Notes under the pieces: generated by a model
The model's input: only the letters and a program-made list of their open reading frames with translations
Told to the model about the DNA's origin: nothing
The model's database searches: none
Shown here: in pieces, positions 8,198-15,048 of the stretch
Position numbering within the stretch: the stretch's first letter is position 1
Layout: the number at the start of each line of letters is the position of its first letter
Translations under genes and position numbers: made by a program
NCBI GenBank assembly: GCA_012515695.1
Contig: JAAYXX010000325.1
Span: 1 to 19,576 of the forward strand
DNA from: Chloroflexota bacterium
Lineage (GTDB): Bacteria > Chloroflexota > Anaerolineae > UBA1429
Direction: 5' to 3'
DNA: 19,576 nucleotides

Positions 8198-8223
8198 TAT
8201 AGCACAGGATGGGCTTTTGTCAA
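8196..8223 (-). promoter_or_regulatory. Promoter of the marR-ABC operon
   Basis: On the minus strand a consensus -35 TTGACA (8218-8223) is followed, 16 bases on, by TATATT (8196-8201), which is preceded by TGC (extended -10). The predicted start near 8189 lies inside the palindrome. This is one of the strongest promoter matches in the window. Confidence 0.75.
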
Positions 8224-8296
8224 TTTTTGGGGGGAGGGCACGGGGGGCCGCGGTCTCGACCGCCTGGCGTCGGCGTTGTAGGCCCGGCTATGCAGC

Positions 8297-8330
8297 AAAA
8301 AACCGACCCGAGCAACTCGCTCGGGTCGGT
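8297..8330 (-). terminator. Rho-independent terminator of the secreted-protein gene
   Basis: Perfect 12-bp stem ACCGACCCGAGC/GCTCGGGTCGGT with a 5-base loop, followed on the minus strand by six T (A-run 8297-8302 in plus reading). It lies 33 bases past the stop of the 8363-10444 gene and separates it from the marR operon. Confidence 0.9.
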
Positions 8331-8362
8331 AAGGGGTCGGTCTGTGTAACTGCAAACGCAGG

Positions 8363-10444
8363 TTACTGGACCAGGGCCAGCGGCGAAGCGCCGGAGAAGA
8401 TGATGAACAGCGCCGGGCGACGGCAAGCCGACTCGAACTCGGAGGAGGCGATGTTGTACTGCACAGAGGTGCCATCTGTGCCCTTGAGCATCAACCCAAA
8501 GTTGGCCGTCGGATCAGCCAACCACTCCTTTGCGGCGTCCGTCACGTCAAAGGCATACCATGCCTGTGCCTCAGTAAACAGGGCGCTGTCTTCCGGAACC
8601 ATCTCGCGGTCCAGATCGCCGTTGCCACCAGCGGCTTGCCACGGGGTCATCGCGTCGGCCATATTGTAGGTGGCCTCTTCCTCGGCCCACGCGGCCTTCA
8701 TCTGGTAGGCTTCCATCGTCAGAGCAGCTATGTTGCTCTGGAAGGTGCTGTAGACGCCCAGGTTGGCGTACAGGATATTGGCGCTGCCGGGGATGACCCC
8801 GTCCAGGTCAAACTTGATCAGGGCGCTACGGTCATCGCCGAAGCGAATCCGCAGCCGATTGTCCATCCCGTCCGCCGCGTCAGGCTCCCAGGCTCCGATC
8901 CAGGTATCGGTGGTGCCCGTGTAGCCATTCACTTCCTGCTGCAACATCACCGTCTCGATGGGGATCGAGGGGTTCAGTTCCAGTTCCAGATCATCTGTCC
9001 AGGCCCAGTTTCCGGCCACGTCGCGAGCGCCCACCCGGAACGTGTACACTCCCGTATCCTCAAAGGTGAAGGTAAATTCCCAGTGACCGCAGCCATCGGC
9101 CACAAAGTCACCGGCATTGGTAAAGTGGAGCGCACCCGGGGGACGGACCCACAGACGCAACCAGGCAAATTCATCAGCCAGACCCATCAGGGTAAGATCA
9201 CCCGTCGGGCCTCCCAAGCCAGGAGCATCAGCGCCCAGAACGAGCGGCACGGACGGCAGATCAGACTGCATTACCGTGACCTGCGCCTCGCAGCTATCGC
9301 TGTTGCCCGCAGCATCCCACACAGTCAGAACGACTGTATTGACGCCGATATCATCGGTGGTGAACACGTTCTTGTCGATGGCCTTGGTCACGATACCGCA
9401 GTTGTCCGTCGAGCCACCATCCACGCTATCCGCGGTGATGCTGGCCGTGCCGTCTTGGCCCAGAACAACAGCGATGTCCTTGCAGACAGCCACAGGCGGC
9501 TCGGTATCGGGCCAGACTTCGGCGATATTGGACAGCACATGGCACGAAGGAAGCGGGCTATCGCCGCAATCCACGAGCACCTGATACCATCCAGGCTGGC
9601 TCACCTCCAGATACGGCGAATTGGGCGCGCCCTCGATAGGATCGCCATTGTTGTACCAGGAGTAGACCAGCGGGCCGGGCCAGCAAACTGTGCCGGTGGT
9701 ATCCGCGAACAGCGTCAGCGTGTCACCTGGGCAAAGCGCGCCGCCACCCGTCAGAACAACCTGCACGCCGCCGGGGCAGGGTTCCCAGTTACAAGAGGGG
9801 CCAGTGGTCTCGTTGGCCACAATCGCGCCGCCGACTTTGGCACTCCAGGGCACTCCGCCAAAGTTCCACACCCCATGAATAGCCACGGCAAAGGCCATAC
9901 AAGTTCCCGCAGGGACCGACTTGTTGAGCTTGACCGACCAATTGCCCGGAATCTCGTTGGCCGCGTCTGCAGGTGCCAATTCCTCAAAGCCAATGGGCAC
10001 CCAGTAATCCGCGACGCCGGGGGTCCATTCCGCGCAATCCTCAATAGGAACTGGATCAAAGAAGGCGCCGACGACATAGGGATGTGCCCAATCCTCATTG
10101 CACAGCCCGAGCGACCAATGATCCAGGCTGCCGCCTTCACCAACGCTGACGACATAGAAGAAAATCGTCGTCATGTCGGTGCAGCTCTTGTACATAGCCT
10201 TTTGCACAACGGATGCCTGGGCTGATCCCATCAGGCTGGGCGCTGCATCGACCGGGATGAGATCCCCTCGATCCTCAAACCCTGGCTTGAGCAATTGTAC
10301 GCCCTGAGAAGGCTTATCTACTGCTTTTGCCGGGGTCAGGGTGGGTAGCTCACCACGGGCCGCCCCTGCGCCAAACGGAAGTAAGAGCAGGCCGGTCAGC
10401 AACAGTCCAAGCAACAGCCACGTTCGCACGACGTTCTTGCGCAT
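8363..10444 (-). CDS. Secreted multidomain surface protein: Ig-like, HYR-like and DNRLRE domains
   Basis: This 693-aa exported protein starts at an ATG preceded by GAGGGAAGGAAA. It has a signal peptide (MRKN, hydrophobic 9-24, probable cleavage near A28-A29). Residues about 85-210 form a cysteine-containing region I cannot assign. Residues 235-310 resemble an Ig-like domain of surface proteins (CPGDTLTL, YSWYNNG, GWYQVLV). Residues 312-392 look like an HYR domain (DTEPPVAVCKDI, STDNCG, VWDAAGNSDSC). Residues 395-490 are another Ig/PKD-like module ending VGARDVAGNW. Residues 497-685 match a DNRLRE domain (literally DNRLRI at 528-533, then ALIKFDL, ATYN, FDVTDAAKEWL, RPALFI). Paired cysteines suggest disulfides. 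There is no LPXTG, sorting tail or C-terminal helix, so it is probably released, or held by an unknown mechanism. A role in adhesion or carbohydrate binding is inference from the domains. Confidence 0.88.
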   Translation of the reverse strand: MRKNVVRTWLLLGLLLTGLLLLPFGAGAARGELPTLTPAKAVDKPSQGVQLLKPGFEDRGDLIPVDAAPSLMGSAQASVVQKAMYKSCTDMTTIFFYVVSVGEGGSLDHWSLGLCNEDWAHPYVVGAFFDPVPIEDCAEWTPGVADYWVPIGFEELAPADAANEIPGNWSVKLNKSVPAGTCMAFAVAIHGVWNFGGVPWSAKVGGAIVANETTGPSCNWEPCPGGVQVVLTGGGALCPGDTLTLFADTTGTVCWPGPLVYSWYNNGDPIEGAPNSPYLEVSQPGWYQVLVDCGDSPLPSCHVLSNIAEVWPDTEPPVAVCKDIAVVLGQDGTASITADSVDGGSTDNCGIVTKAIDKNVFTTDDIGVNTVVLTVWDAAGNSDSCEAQVTVMQSDLPSVPLVLGADAPGLGGPTGDLTLMGLADEFAWLRLWVRPPGALHFTNAGDFVADGCGHWEFTFTFEDTGVYTFRVGARDVAGNWAWTDDLELELNPSIPIETVMLQQEVNGYTGTTDTWIGAWEPDAADGMDNRLRIRFGDDRSALIKFDLDGVIPGSANILYANLGVYSTFQSNIAALTMEAYQMKAAWAEEEATYNMADAMTPWQAAGGNGDLDREMVPEDSALFTEAQAWYAFDVTDAAKEWLADPTANFGLMLKGTDGTSVQYNIASSEFESACRRPALFIIFSGASPLALVQ

Positions 10445-10454
10445 TTTCCTTCCC

Positions 10455-10514
10455 TCACTTTGACCAAAGAAGCGATAGAATCATTAGGAAACAGCGATTC
10501 ATCGAAACAGGCAT
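10455..10514 (-). CDS. Possible 19-aa hydrophobic leader peptide ahead of the secreted-protein gene
   Basis: A short frame MPVSMNRCFLMILSLLWSK ends with TGA 10 bases before the ATG of the secreted protein, within its SD region. A near-perfect SD, AAAGGAGGT (10532-10540 in plus coordinates), lies 17 bases ahead of this ATG, which is too far for ideal use. The same frame has an ATT codon 2 bases after the SD, so a non-standard start is conceivable. Translation through the frame would end at the downstream ribosome site and could couple or regulate secretion. This is speculative; the frame may be non-coding. Confidence 0.2.
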   Translation of the reverse strand: MPVSMNRCFLMILSLLWSK

Positions 10515-10586
10515 GTGCAGGGTGGTAATAGACCTCCTTTCGCTCAAACTGATCGAACGATAACAGTGGCTTCGTTGCGGTCCAAT

Positions 10587-10616
10587 GCTGTTTGGCGCCG
10601 AAAGGCGCCAAACAGC
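10587..10616. other. 13-bp perfect hairpin in the leader of the secreted-protein gene
   Basis: The left arm GCTGTTTGGCGCC and right arm GGCGCCAAACAGC flank a 4-base loop (GAAA in plus reading, TTTC in the minus transcript). It lies about 140 bases upstream of the ATG. No T-run follows on either strand, so it is not a standard terminator. An mRNA-stability, attenuation or DNA-cruciform role is possible. Confidence 0.6.
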
Positions 10617-10845
10617 CACCGAGACTGTGTTGGGGGCCACCTACAACAGAGTGTGAGTATACACAAAACACTCTCAAACCCACTATATACCATAAAAGTG
10701 TATACCTCGTAACGCAAAGGTATATATTTATTTCGAATTCGGGTTTTTGATTAACCTGAGTGGATGCGGCACAAAGAGAGGCAAAGGTACAATAGATCAT
10801 CTTGGGGAAATGTAGCGCAGACTGTCGTGGAGACAGCCCATACAA

Positions 10846-10878
10846 CGTCCGGCCCAAGCAGGGGGCCTGGGCCGGATG
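10846..10878. terminator. Hairpin downstream of the alpha/beta hydrolase gene
   Basis: Nine perfect pairs TCCGGCCCA/TGGGCCGGA (10848-10856, 10868-10876), extendable by a G-T and a C-G pair, lie about 20 bases past the hydrolase stop. The T-content after it is low (GTTGTAT), so termination is probable but not certain. Confidence 0.45.
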
Positions 10879-10898
10879 CGCGCGTCAGAGGAGCGGAC

Positions 10899-11669
10899 TT
10901 ATGCCAGATGGGAGACGATGAACCCATACGTGCGGGCGTAAATGCTCTCCCGCTCAATGTCTACCATCAGGTTATGGCCGGAATTATGGAGGGTGACCAG
11001 TTCCTTGTCTTCGGAACCGAGCCTGTCAAACGTAAAGGGGCCTGCATCCGGGTGAATCATCCTGTCGCCCGTCGAGTAGAACACAATCGCCGGAACCCGC
11101 ACGCTCGCCAGTTCCCGACGCACCACACGCTGGAACTTGCGTAGTTCGTTGGCCCCAGTGGTCGGGTAGCAGTCATAGTGTTGCGCGGGGCTGTCGGCCT
11201 GGGGGGGCGTCAGGTCGTCCTGCTCCTCTGGCTCTTTGGGCCATCGCTTGATCACATGGCGGGCCAGGGGCAGCAGCCAGAAAAACCTGTTCGCCACCCT
11301 GATGGCGGGCGAATAGAGGGCGATCCCCCGAATGTCCGGCTGGCGCGCCGCCAGATGCAACGTCAACAGCGCGCCAAGGCTCAACCCGGCCACGAACAGC
11401 GTCTCGCACTGGTCGCGCAACTCGGCCAGCGCCTCTTCTACCCGCGCTACCCAGTCTTGCCAGCATACCCGGTTTAGCTCATCCGGTGTTACGCCGTGCC
11501 CTGGCAGCAAGGGAATAGATACGGTCAGTCCCTTTTCCTGCAAAAATTCGCCCAGCCCTCGCATTTCCAACGGGGAGCCGGTGAACCCGTGAACGAGCAG
11601 GCAGCCCACCGGGCCGCCCTTGAGGAAAAAGCCGCCTGGCTCCAATGCAGAGTGCTCTGTGTTTTCCAT
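10899..11669 (-). CDS. Alpha/beta hydrolase, Est30 / monoacylglycerol-lipase-like carboxylesterase
   Basis: This 256-aa enzyme is close to the size of Geobacillus Est30 carboxylesterase (about 247 aa). I chose the ATG at 11669 (MENTEHSALEPGG); the frame extends upstream to a TTG at 11747, but that would add 26 unconserved-looking residues across the predicted promoter. Seen: oxyanion-hole motif VHGFTGSP (26-33), PGHG (56-59), nucleophile elbow GLSLG with S97, acid D202 in STGDRMIH, and H232 in NSGHNL, a complete Ser-Asp-His triad. A cap region lies about 125-180. There is no signal peptide, so it is cytoplasmic. It probably hydrolyses short to medium acyl esters or monoglycerides. It is transcribed divergently from the dehydrogenase at 11828. 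Confidence 0.92.
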   Translation of the reverse strand: MENTEHSALEPGGFFLKGGPVGCLLVHGFTGSPLEMRGLGEFLQEKGLTVSIPLLPGHGVTPDELNRVCWQDWVARVEEALAELRDQCETLFVAGLSLGALLTLHLAARQPDIRGIALYSPAIRVANRFFWLLPLARHVIKRWPKEPEEQDDLTPPQADSPAQHYDCYPTTGANELRKFQRVVRRELASVRVPAIVFYSTGDRMIHPDAGPFTFDRLGSEDKELVTLHNSGHNLMVDIERESIYARTYGFIVSHLA

Positions 11670-11688
11670 GTCCCCCAATACCCCCTTG

Positions 11689-11726
11689 TTCCCCCATTGC
11701 GACGCGCTTCCCCCATTGTAGCGCGC
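11689..11726. repeat. Two tandem 19-bp repeats in the divergent hydrolase/dehydrogenase region
   Basis: Units 11689-11707 and 11708-11726 share TTCCCCCATTG followed by a GC-rich 8-mer ending CGCGC (16 of 19 bases identical). A more degenerate C-rich copy lies just to the left. Repeats two helical turns apart near a promoter can be activator or repressor sites. Confidence 0.6.
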
Positions 11727-11734
11727 CTTTACGT

Positions 11735-11763
11735 AGAATACTCGCAAATCTCTTAGCAGACAA
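11735..11763 (-). promoter_or_regulatory. Candidate promoter of the alpha/beta hydrolase gene
   Basis: On the minus strand TTGTCT (11758-11763) and TATTCT (11735-11740) are 17 bases apart, each four of six to consensus. A TACAAT at 11715-11720 is an alternative -10 without a clear -35, and it overlaps the second tandem repeat. Confidence 0.4.
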
Positions 11764-11769
11764 GCACGT

Positions 11770-11798
11770 TTGACACAATATTCCCCGAATGCTACTAT
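11770..11798 (+). promoter_or_regulatory. Promoter of the medium-chain dehydrogenase at 11828
   Basis: Consensus TTGACA (11770-11775), a 17-base spacer, and TACTAT (11793-11798) preceded by TGC (extended -10). The predicted start near 11805 leaves a leader of about 23 bases containing the SD. Confidence 0.7.
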
Positions 11799-11827
11799 GC
11801 GCGCAGCAAATACCTGGAGGTCAACAG

Positions 11828-12853
11828 ATGAAGGCTGCCGTCGTCGAGGGTCCGAATCAACTCGTTGTGCGAGACGTTCCTATGCCAACTATGGGGCCAT
11901 ATGACGCCCTGGTGCGTATTGAGGCTTGTAGCATCTGCAATGCCACCGATCGCAAGATCGTCGAGCGCCAATTCGTGACCAGCATCCCTGTGCCCCTCGT
12001 ATTGGGACACGAGAGCGTGGGCACTATCATCCAGGTCGGGGAGCGCGTCCGCCGCTATAAACCCGGCCAGCGCGTGTTGCGCCCTGGCGTAACGTACGAC
12101 TATGACAAGGTGGGCATTGCCTCGGCCTGGGGCGGCTTTGCCCAGTATGGCCTGGTGACAGACATGGCTGCGCTGCTCGACGATCAGCCCGACCACCCGG
12201 TCAATGGAATGTGGCCCAAGCAGCAGATTATCCCCGAATACCTTGACCCCGTCGAAGCGACCGCCATCATCACGCTCAAAGAGACCTTGTTCGCCATCCG
12301 GGCCGCCGACGTAAACCGCACAACCCGGACGGCTATCGTAGGCACGGGGCCAGTGGCCCGCTCGTTCATCTTTTGGGCGCACTGGATTGGCGTGCCTTAT
12401 CTGGCAGTCTTGGGGCGCAGCCAGAGGTGGTGCGAGGAGTGCATCGATCTCGGCGCTGATAGTTACATGGTGATCGAGGATCGCACCGAAGAGGAAACGA
12501 GCGCCAAATCGCCCTGGGGTTCCTTTGACCGGGTCATTGACGCCGTCGGCAGCAACGAGGCATTGGAGAGCGCCCTGGCGTTGGTCAGCCCCACCGGGCT
12601 GGTAGGCAACTATGGCGTGCCTGAAGAAGACGACGCAGAAGGTATCATGGTGCGCGCGGCCCGCGAGTCGGGGCGCATCATCCGGCTCCCCGTGCGCGAA
12701 GAGGACGTCCACGACGAGGTGCTATCCCTCATCGAAAACGGCACGGTGGTGTTGCGCGACTGGATCAGCCACCGCCTGCCCCTGGAGCAGATCAACGAGG
12801 GATTTGCTATGCTCGCCCGGCGCGAAGCCTTCAAGGTAGTCATCGAGCTGTAG
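11828..12853 (+). CDS. Zinc-type medium-chain alcohol dehydrogenase (MDR family) without structural zinc site
   Basis: This 341-aa NAD(P)-dependent alcohol or polyol dehydrogenase starts at an ATG with GGAGGT 6 bases ahead. Catalytic zinc ligands expected for the family are visible: C37 (SICNATD), H61 and E62 (GHES). The coenzyme fold begins about residue 170 with AIVGTGPVARS. The region that usually carries four cysteines for the structural zinc holds none; it reads RPGVTYDYDKVGIASAWGGF instead. This places it among non-structural-zinc MDR members. Substrate is not assignable; the general look is that of a sugar or polyol dehydrogenase. It has its own promoter, is divergent from the hydrolase, and converges on the aldehyde oxidoreductase with 30 bases between stops. 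Confidence 0.88.
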   Translation: MKAAVVEGPNQLVVRDVPMPTMGPYDALVRIEACSICNATDRKIVERQFVTSIPVPLVLGHESVGTIIQVGERVRRYKPGQRVLRPGVTYDYDKVGIASAWGGFAQYGLVTDMAALLDDQPDHPVNGMWPKQQIIPEYLDPVEATAIITLKETLFAIRAADVNRTTRTAIVGTGPVARSFIFWAHWIGVPYLAVLGRSQRWCEECIDLGADSYMVIEDRTEEETSAKSPWGSFDRVIDAVGSNEALESALALVSPTGLVGNYGVPEEDDAEGIMVRAARESGRIIRLPVREEDVHDEVLSLIENGTVVLRDWISHRLPLEQINEGFAMLARREAFKVVIEL

Positions 12854-12868
12854 GTCAGATGCACGAAC

Positions 12869-12906
12869 AACTCGGCCAGCGCGTTAACAGCGCGGCTGGC
12901 CGAGTT
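12869..12906. terminator. Bidirectional hairpin at the convergent dehydrogenase / AOR gene ends
   Basis: Perfect 12-bp stem AACTCGGCCAGC (12869-12880) and GCTGGCCGAGTT (12895-12906) with a 14-base loop that contains the AOR stop codon (12884-12886, minus). The right arm is inside the last AOR codons. T-runs are short on both sides. Confidence 0.6.
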
Positions 12907-14836
12907 GGCGATATTGCTCGCCGAGGCCCAGTTCCTCCGCTTTTTCGGCAGTTGGTAGACCCGTTTCTGGGTTCCATCCACGCAGCGCATAGAACTCGGT
13001 TGCCAGCCGCCGCAGCGGTTCGCGTTCTGCATGCTTGCGCTCGCCCAGCAGTGGGTTGCTGAACTCTTCCAGCGTGTCGCAGAAATAGTCGAGCACGCCC
13101 TCCTCCGTCTGACGCGTTCGCCCCCAATCGCGGAACAGCGTCAGCCGCTCCAACGTCAGCGCCCGCTCGGCCATACGCTCCAACCCCTCCGGCCCGCAAT
13201 CGTCGCCGGTTGCCAGGGCATACAGGTGATACTCGAAGTCAGGCCCTTCGATCCCCTCCGCGCGCGGCAGCCCGTCCTCGGTCAGGGCGGTGAATAGCCG
13301 GGGGAACACGCGGTCACACAGCGGCAGGCTGTCTTTGATCATCGAGCGCCGGGCATGCCACCAGGCAGGTTCTGCCTTGCCCTCATAGTTGCTCAAGGGG
13401 TCCATCGCCTCTGGCCGCCCGTAGAGACGCTGCCCAATTCCCTGCAACTGCTCCCAGGTGAGGACGCCCGAGCCGAACGGGCTGGCCGCCGTCATGTTCT
13501 GCACATAGCCGTGGGCGCTGCCCATTGGGTCGCGGGTGTCTACCATCCACAGCAGGGCGCTCACCAGCCAAAAGGGGTAGGTGATACGGTTGCCACGCGG
13601 CCCGCGCCCGTCCCAGTGGTTGGCATAGCCCCAGGCGGTGTAAAGCTGGCGGGCATCGTCGGGGAGCAGCCCCGTGGTGAGAATGGCCTGCTGGCCGCCA
13701 TCGGCGACAATGTCCGCCAGCGGCCCCTGGCGCGTGGCAATGGCGCGCAGCACATCATACCAAAAGCGCGGGTCTTGGGGCACAATCTCGCGCCCCCCCA
13801 GATGGGTGAGTCCGTCCTGGTGACACATGCCGATCCAGGGGAACAACCCCTTCATCAAGTCCCAATGGTTGATGCCCCAGTCGTTGGCGAGCACGTTCAG
13901 TTCAAAGCCCGCCTCAAAGCCCAGGTTCCAATAGCCATCCTCCGCGCCCCGAAAGCGGCCTGCCGTGCATTGCTGTACGCCGCTATACTCCCGCTCTGGA
14001 AAGACAGTCCCCGGCACGCCCTCATAGCGCCGGGCGCACCCATAGATGCACCCCCGGCTGCAATGGATCGTCCGCGCATTGTAGGCAGGCGGCTGGGCTG
14101 ACGGCGTGGCCTGGGGCGACCTGCGCTCGCGGTCCTCAATCTGCTCGCGGGCGATGGCCCTGGACAGCTTGCGGAAAGCCTCGGGCCGGGCGATGGTCGG
14201 CCTCTGCGTGCCATATACCGCCACCGCCTTGAGCCGCTTGGCGCCCATCACGGCCCCTAGCCCACCTTGCCCCGCCGCCGATCCCTCGTGCGAGCCGATG
14301 GTGGCAATCCGCGACAGGGTTTCGCCCGCTGGGCCGATGGTCGCGATCTCGGTCTTGGGGCCCAGGCGTTCGGCCAGCGCCTCTTGCGTGCCCATTATGC
14401 CCAGCCCCCACAGGTCGCTGGCGTCGCGCAGGGCCACCTCTTCCTCGCTCACCCACAGGTACACCGGTCGAGGGGCCTGCCCAATAATCACGATCCCGTC
14501 ATAGCTCGCCTGCTTGAGCATGTGCCCGAAATCGCCCCCCATGCTGGCCCGCGAGAACCAGCCAAAGGGATGCCCCTGAGGGGCGAGAGCGCAGACCGTG
14601 ACCCGCCCAGCAGCCGGGGCCGACGTACCCGCCAGCGGCCCGCTCAAAAACATCAAGGGGTTCTCCGGGTCGAACGGTGCAATGCCAGGCCGCAGCAACT
14701 CCCACGCCAGCGCAGCGCCCAGCGCCCGCCCCCCTGGATAGTCTGGCGCATAGTCCATCGTGTCGCGATGGCTGAATGTTCCCGTGGTGAGATCAACAAA
14801 GAGTAAACGACCGGCCCAACCGCCCTGATTGTGCAT
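12884..14836 (-). CDS. Aldehyde ferredoxin oxidoreductase family protein (tungsten/molybdenum bis-pterin)
   Basis: This 650-aa protein has the normal length of the AOR family, cytoplasmic enzymes that oxidise aldehydes to acids (or reduce acids) with ferredoxin, using a W- or Mo-bis-pyranopterin and one 4Fe-4S cluster. The N-terminal domain (about 5-207) starts with GGWAGRLLFVDLTTG and includes GPLAGTSAPAAGRV, SRASMGGDFG, GPAGE and GGLGAVMGAKRLKAV, all typical of AFOR_N. Cluster ligands are C259, C263, C267 and C507. The last lies in DSLPLC (502-507), matching the pterin-binding DxxGLC pattern apart from P for G. The first three are spaced CxxxCxxxC rather than the CxxCxxxC of Pyrococcus AOR. 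The ATG is preceded by a G-rich SD. No pterin-biosynthesis or ferredoxin-partner gene is adjacent. The aldehyde substrate is unknown. Confidence 0.93.
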   Translation of the reverse strand: MHNQGGWAGRLLFVDLTTGTFSHRDTMDYAPDYPGGRALGAALAWELLRPGIAPFDPENPLMFLSGPLAGTSAPAAGRVTVCALAPQGHPFGWFSRASMGGDFGHMLKQASYDGIVIIGQAPRPVYLWVSEEEVALRDASDLWGLGIMGTQEALAERLGPKTEIATIGPAGETLSRIATIGSHEGSAAGQGGLGAVMGAKRLKAVAVYGTQRPTIARPEAFRKLSRAIAREQIEDRERRSPQATPSAQPPAYNARTIHCSRGCIYGCARRYEGVPGTVFPEREYSGVQQCTAGRFRGAEDGYWNLGFEAGFELNVLANDWGINHWDLMKGLFPWIGMCHQDGLTHLGGREIVPQDPRFWYDVLRAIATRQGPLADIVADGGQQAILTTGLLPDDARQLYTAWGYANHWDGRGPRGNRITYPFWLVSALLWMVDTRDPMGSAHGYVQNMTAASPFGSGVLTWEQLQGIGQRLYGRPEAMDPLSNYEGKAEPAWWHARRSMIKDSLPLCDRVFPRLFTALTEDGLPRAEGIEGPDFEYHLYALATGDDCGPEGLERMAERALTLERLTLFRDWGRTRQTEEGVLDYFCDTLEEFSNPLLGERKHAEREPLRRLATEFYALRGWNPETGLPTAEKAEELGLGEQYRQLGQPRC

Positions 14837-14865
14837 AGCTCCCCCCTGGTGGTTTGACGGATTTT

Positions 14866-14894
14866 CTTATGCCACAAAGGCACTGGCCCGTCAA
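14866..14894 (-). promoter_or_regulatory. Promoter of the aldehyde oxidoreductase gene
   Basis: On the minus strand TTGACG (14889-14894), a 17-base spacer and CATAAG (14866-14871) preceded by TGG (extended -10-like). The leader is about 25 bases, with a G-rich SD before the ATG at 14836. Confidence 0.5.
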
Positions 14895-14983
14895 GCGGGA
14901 AGGCCCCGCCCGGCCACCACGGAAAGCGCGCCGATACGGTGCGCGGCGATCGTTGCTTTGTGGACGCGCCGTTCGCTTGGATG

Positions 14984-15012
14984 TTGACGTCCTCCCTCTG
15001 CCCGGTTACAAT
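14984..15012 (+). promoter_or_regulatory. Promoter of the FAH-family gene
   Basis: TTGACG (14984-14989), a 17-base spacer and TACAAT (15007-15012). The start would be near 15019 with a 30-base leader carrying AGGAG ahead of the ATG at 15049. It is divergent from the AOR promoter 90 bases away. Confidence 0.65.
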
Positions 15013-15048
15013 CCCGCCGTATCCGCCTACAAATAAAAGGAGCTGATC

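Larger units (their letters stand above)
10445..10898. other. 454-base gene-free leader/intergenic region upstream of the secreted-protein gene
   Basis: No convincing gene. From left to right it holds the SD of the secreted protein, a possible short upstream reading frame with an orphan strong SD (10455-10540), a 13-bp hairpin (10587-10616), an AT-rich stretch (about 10640-10760) with two 7-bp inverted repeats (AGAGTGT 10648-10654 with ACACTCT 10668-10674; TATACCT 10701-10707 with AGGTATA 10718-10724), two direct copies of GCAAAGGTA (10714-10722 and 10781-10789), and the hairpin downstream of the hydrolase. The AT-rich part is the likely promoter area; TTGCGT and TATGGT 17 bases apart on the minus strand (about 10693-10715) are a weak candidate. 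Confidence 0.6.

Noticed and set aside
8636..10225. 529-codon open frame on the plus strand, antisense to the secreted-protein gene
   Set aside because: The opposite strand encodes a protein with signal peptide, HYR and DNRLRE motifs, a good SD and a terminator. The antisense product has no recognisable domain; open antisense frames are common in GC-rich coding DNA.
10396..10857. 153-codon minus-strand frame across the AT-rich leader
   Set aside because: It runs into the start of the secreted-protein gene in another frame, crosses the hairpin and inverted repeats, and shows no domain. Only its last ~20 codons are kept as a low-confidence leader-peptide idea.
11795..12712. 305-codon frame antisense to the dehydrogenase at 11828
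   Set aside because: No motifs and no SD, while the sense gene has a promoter, SD and MDR motifs.
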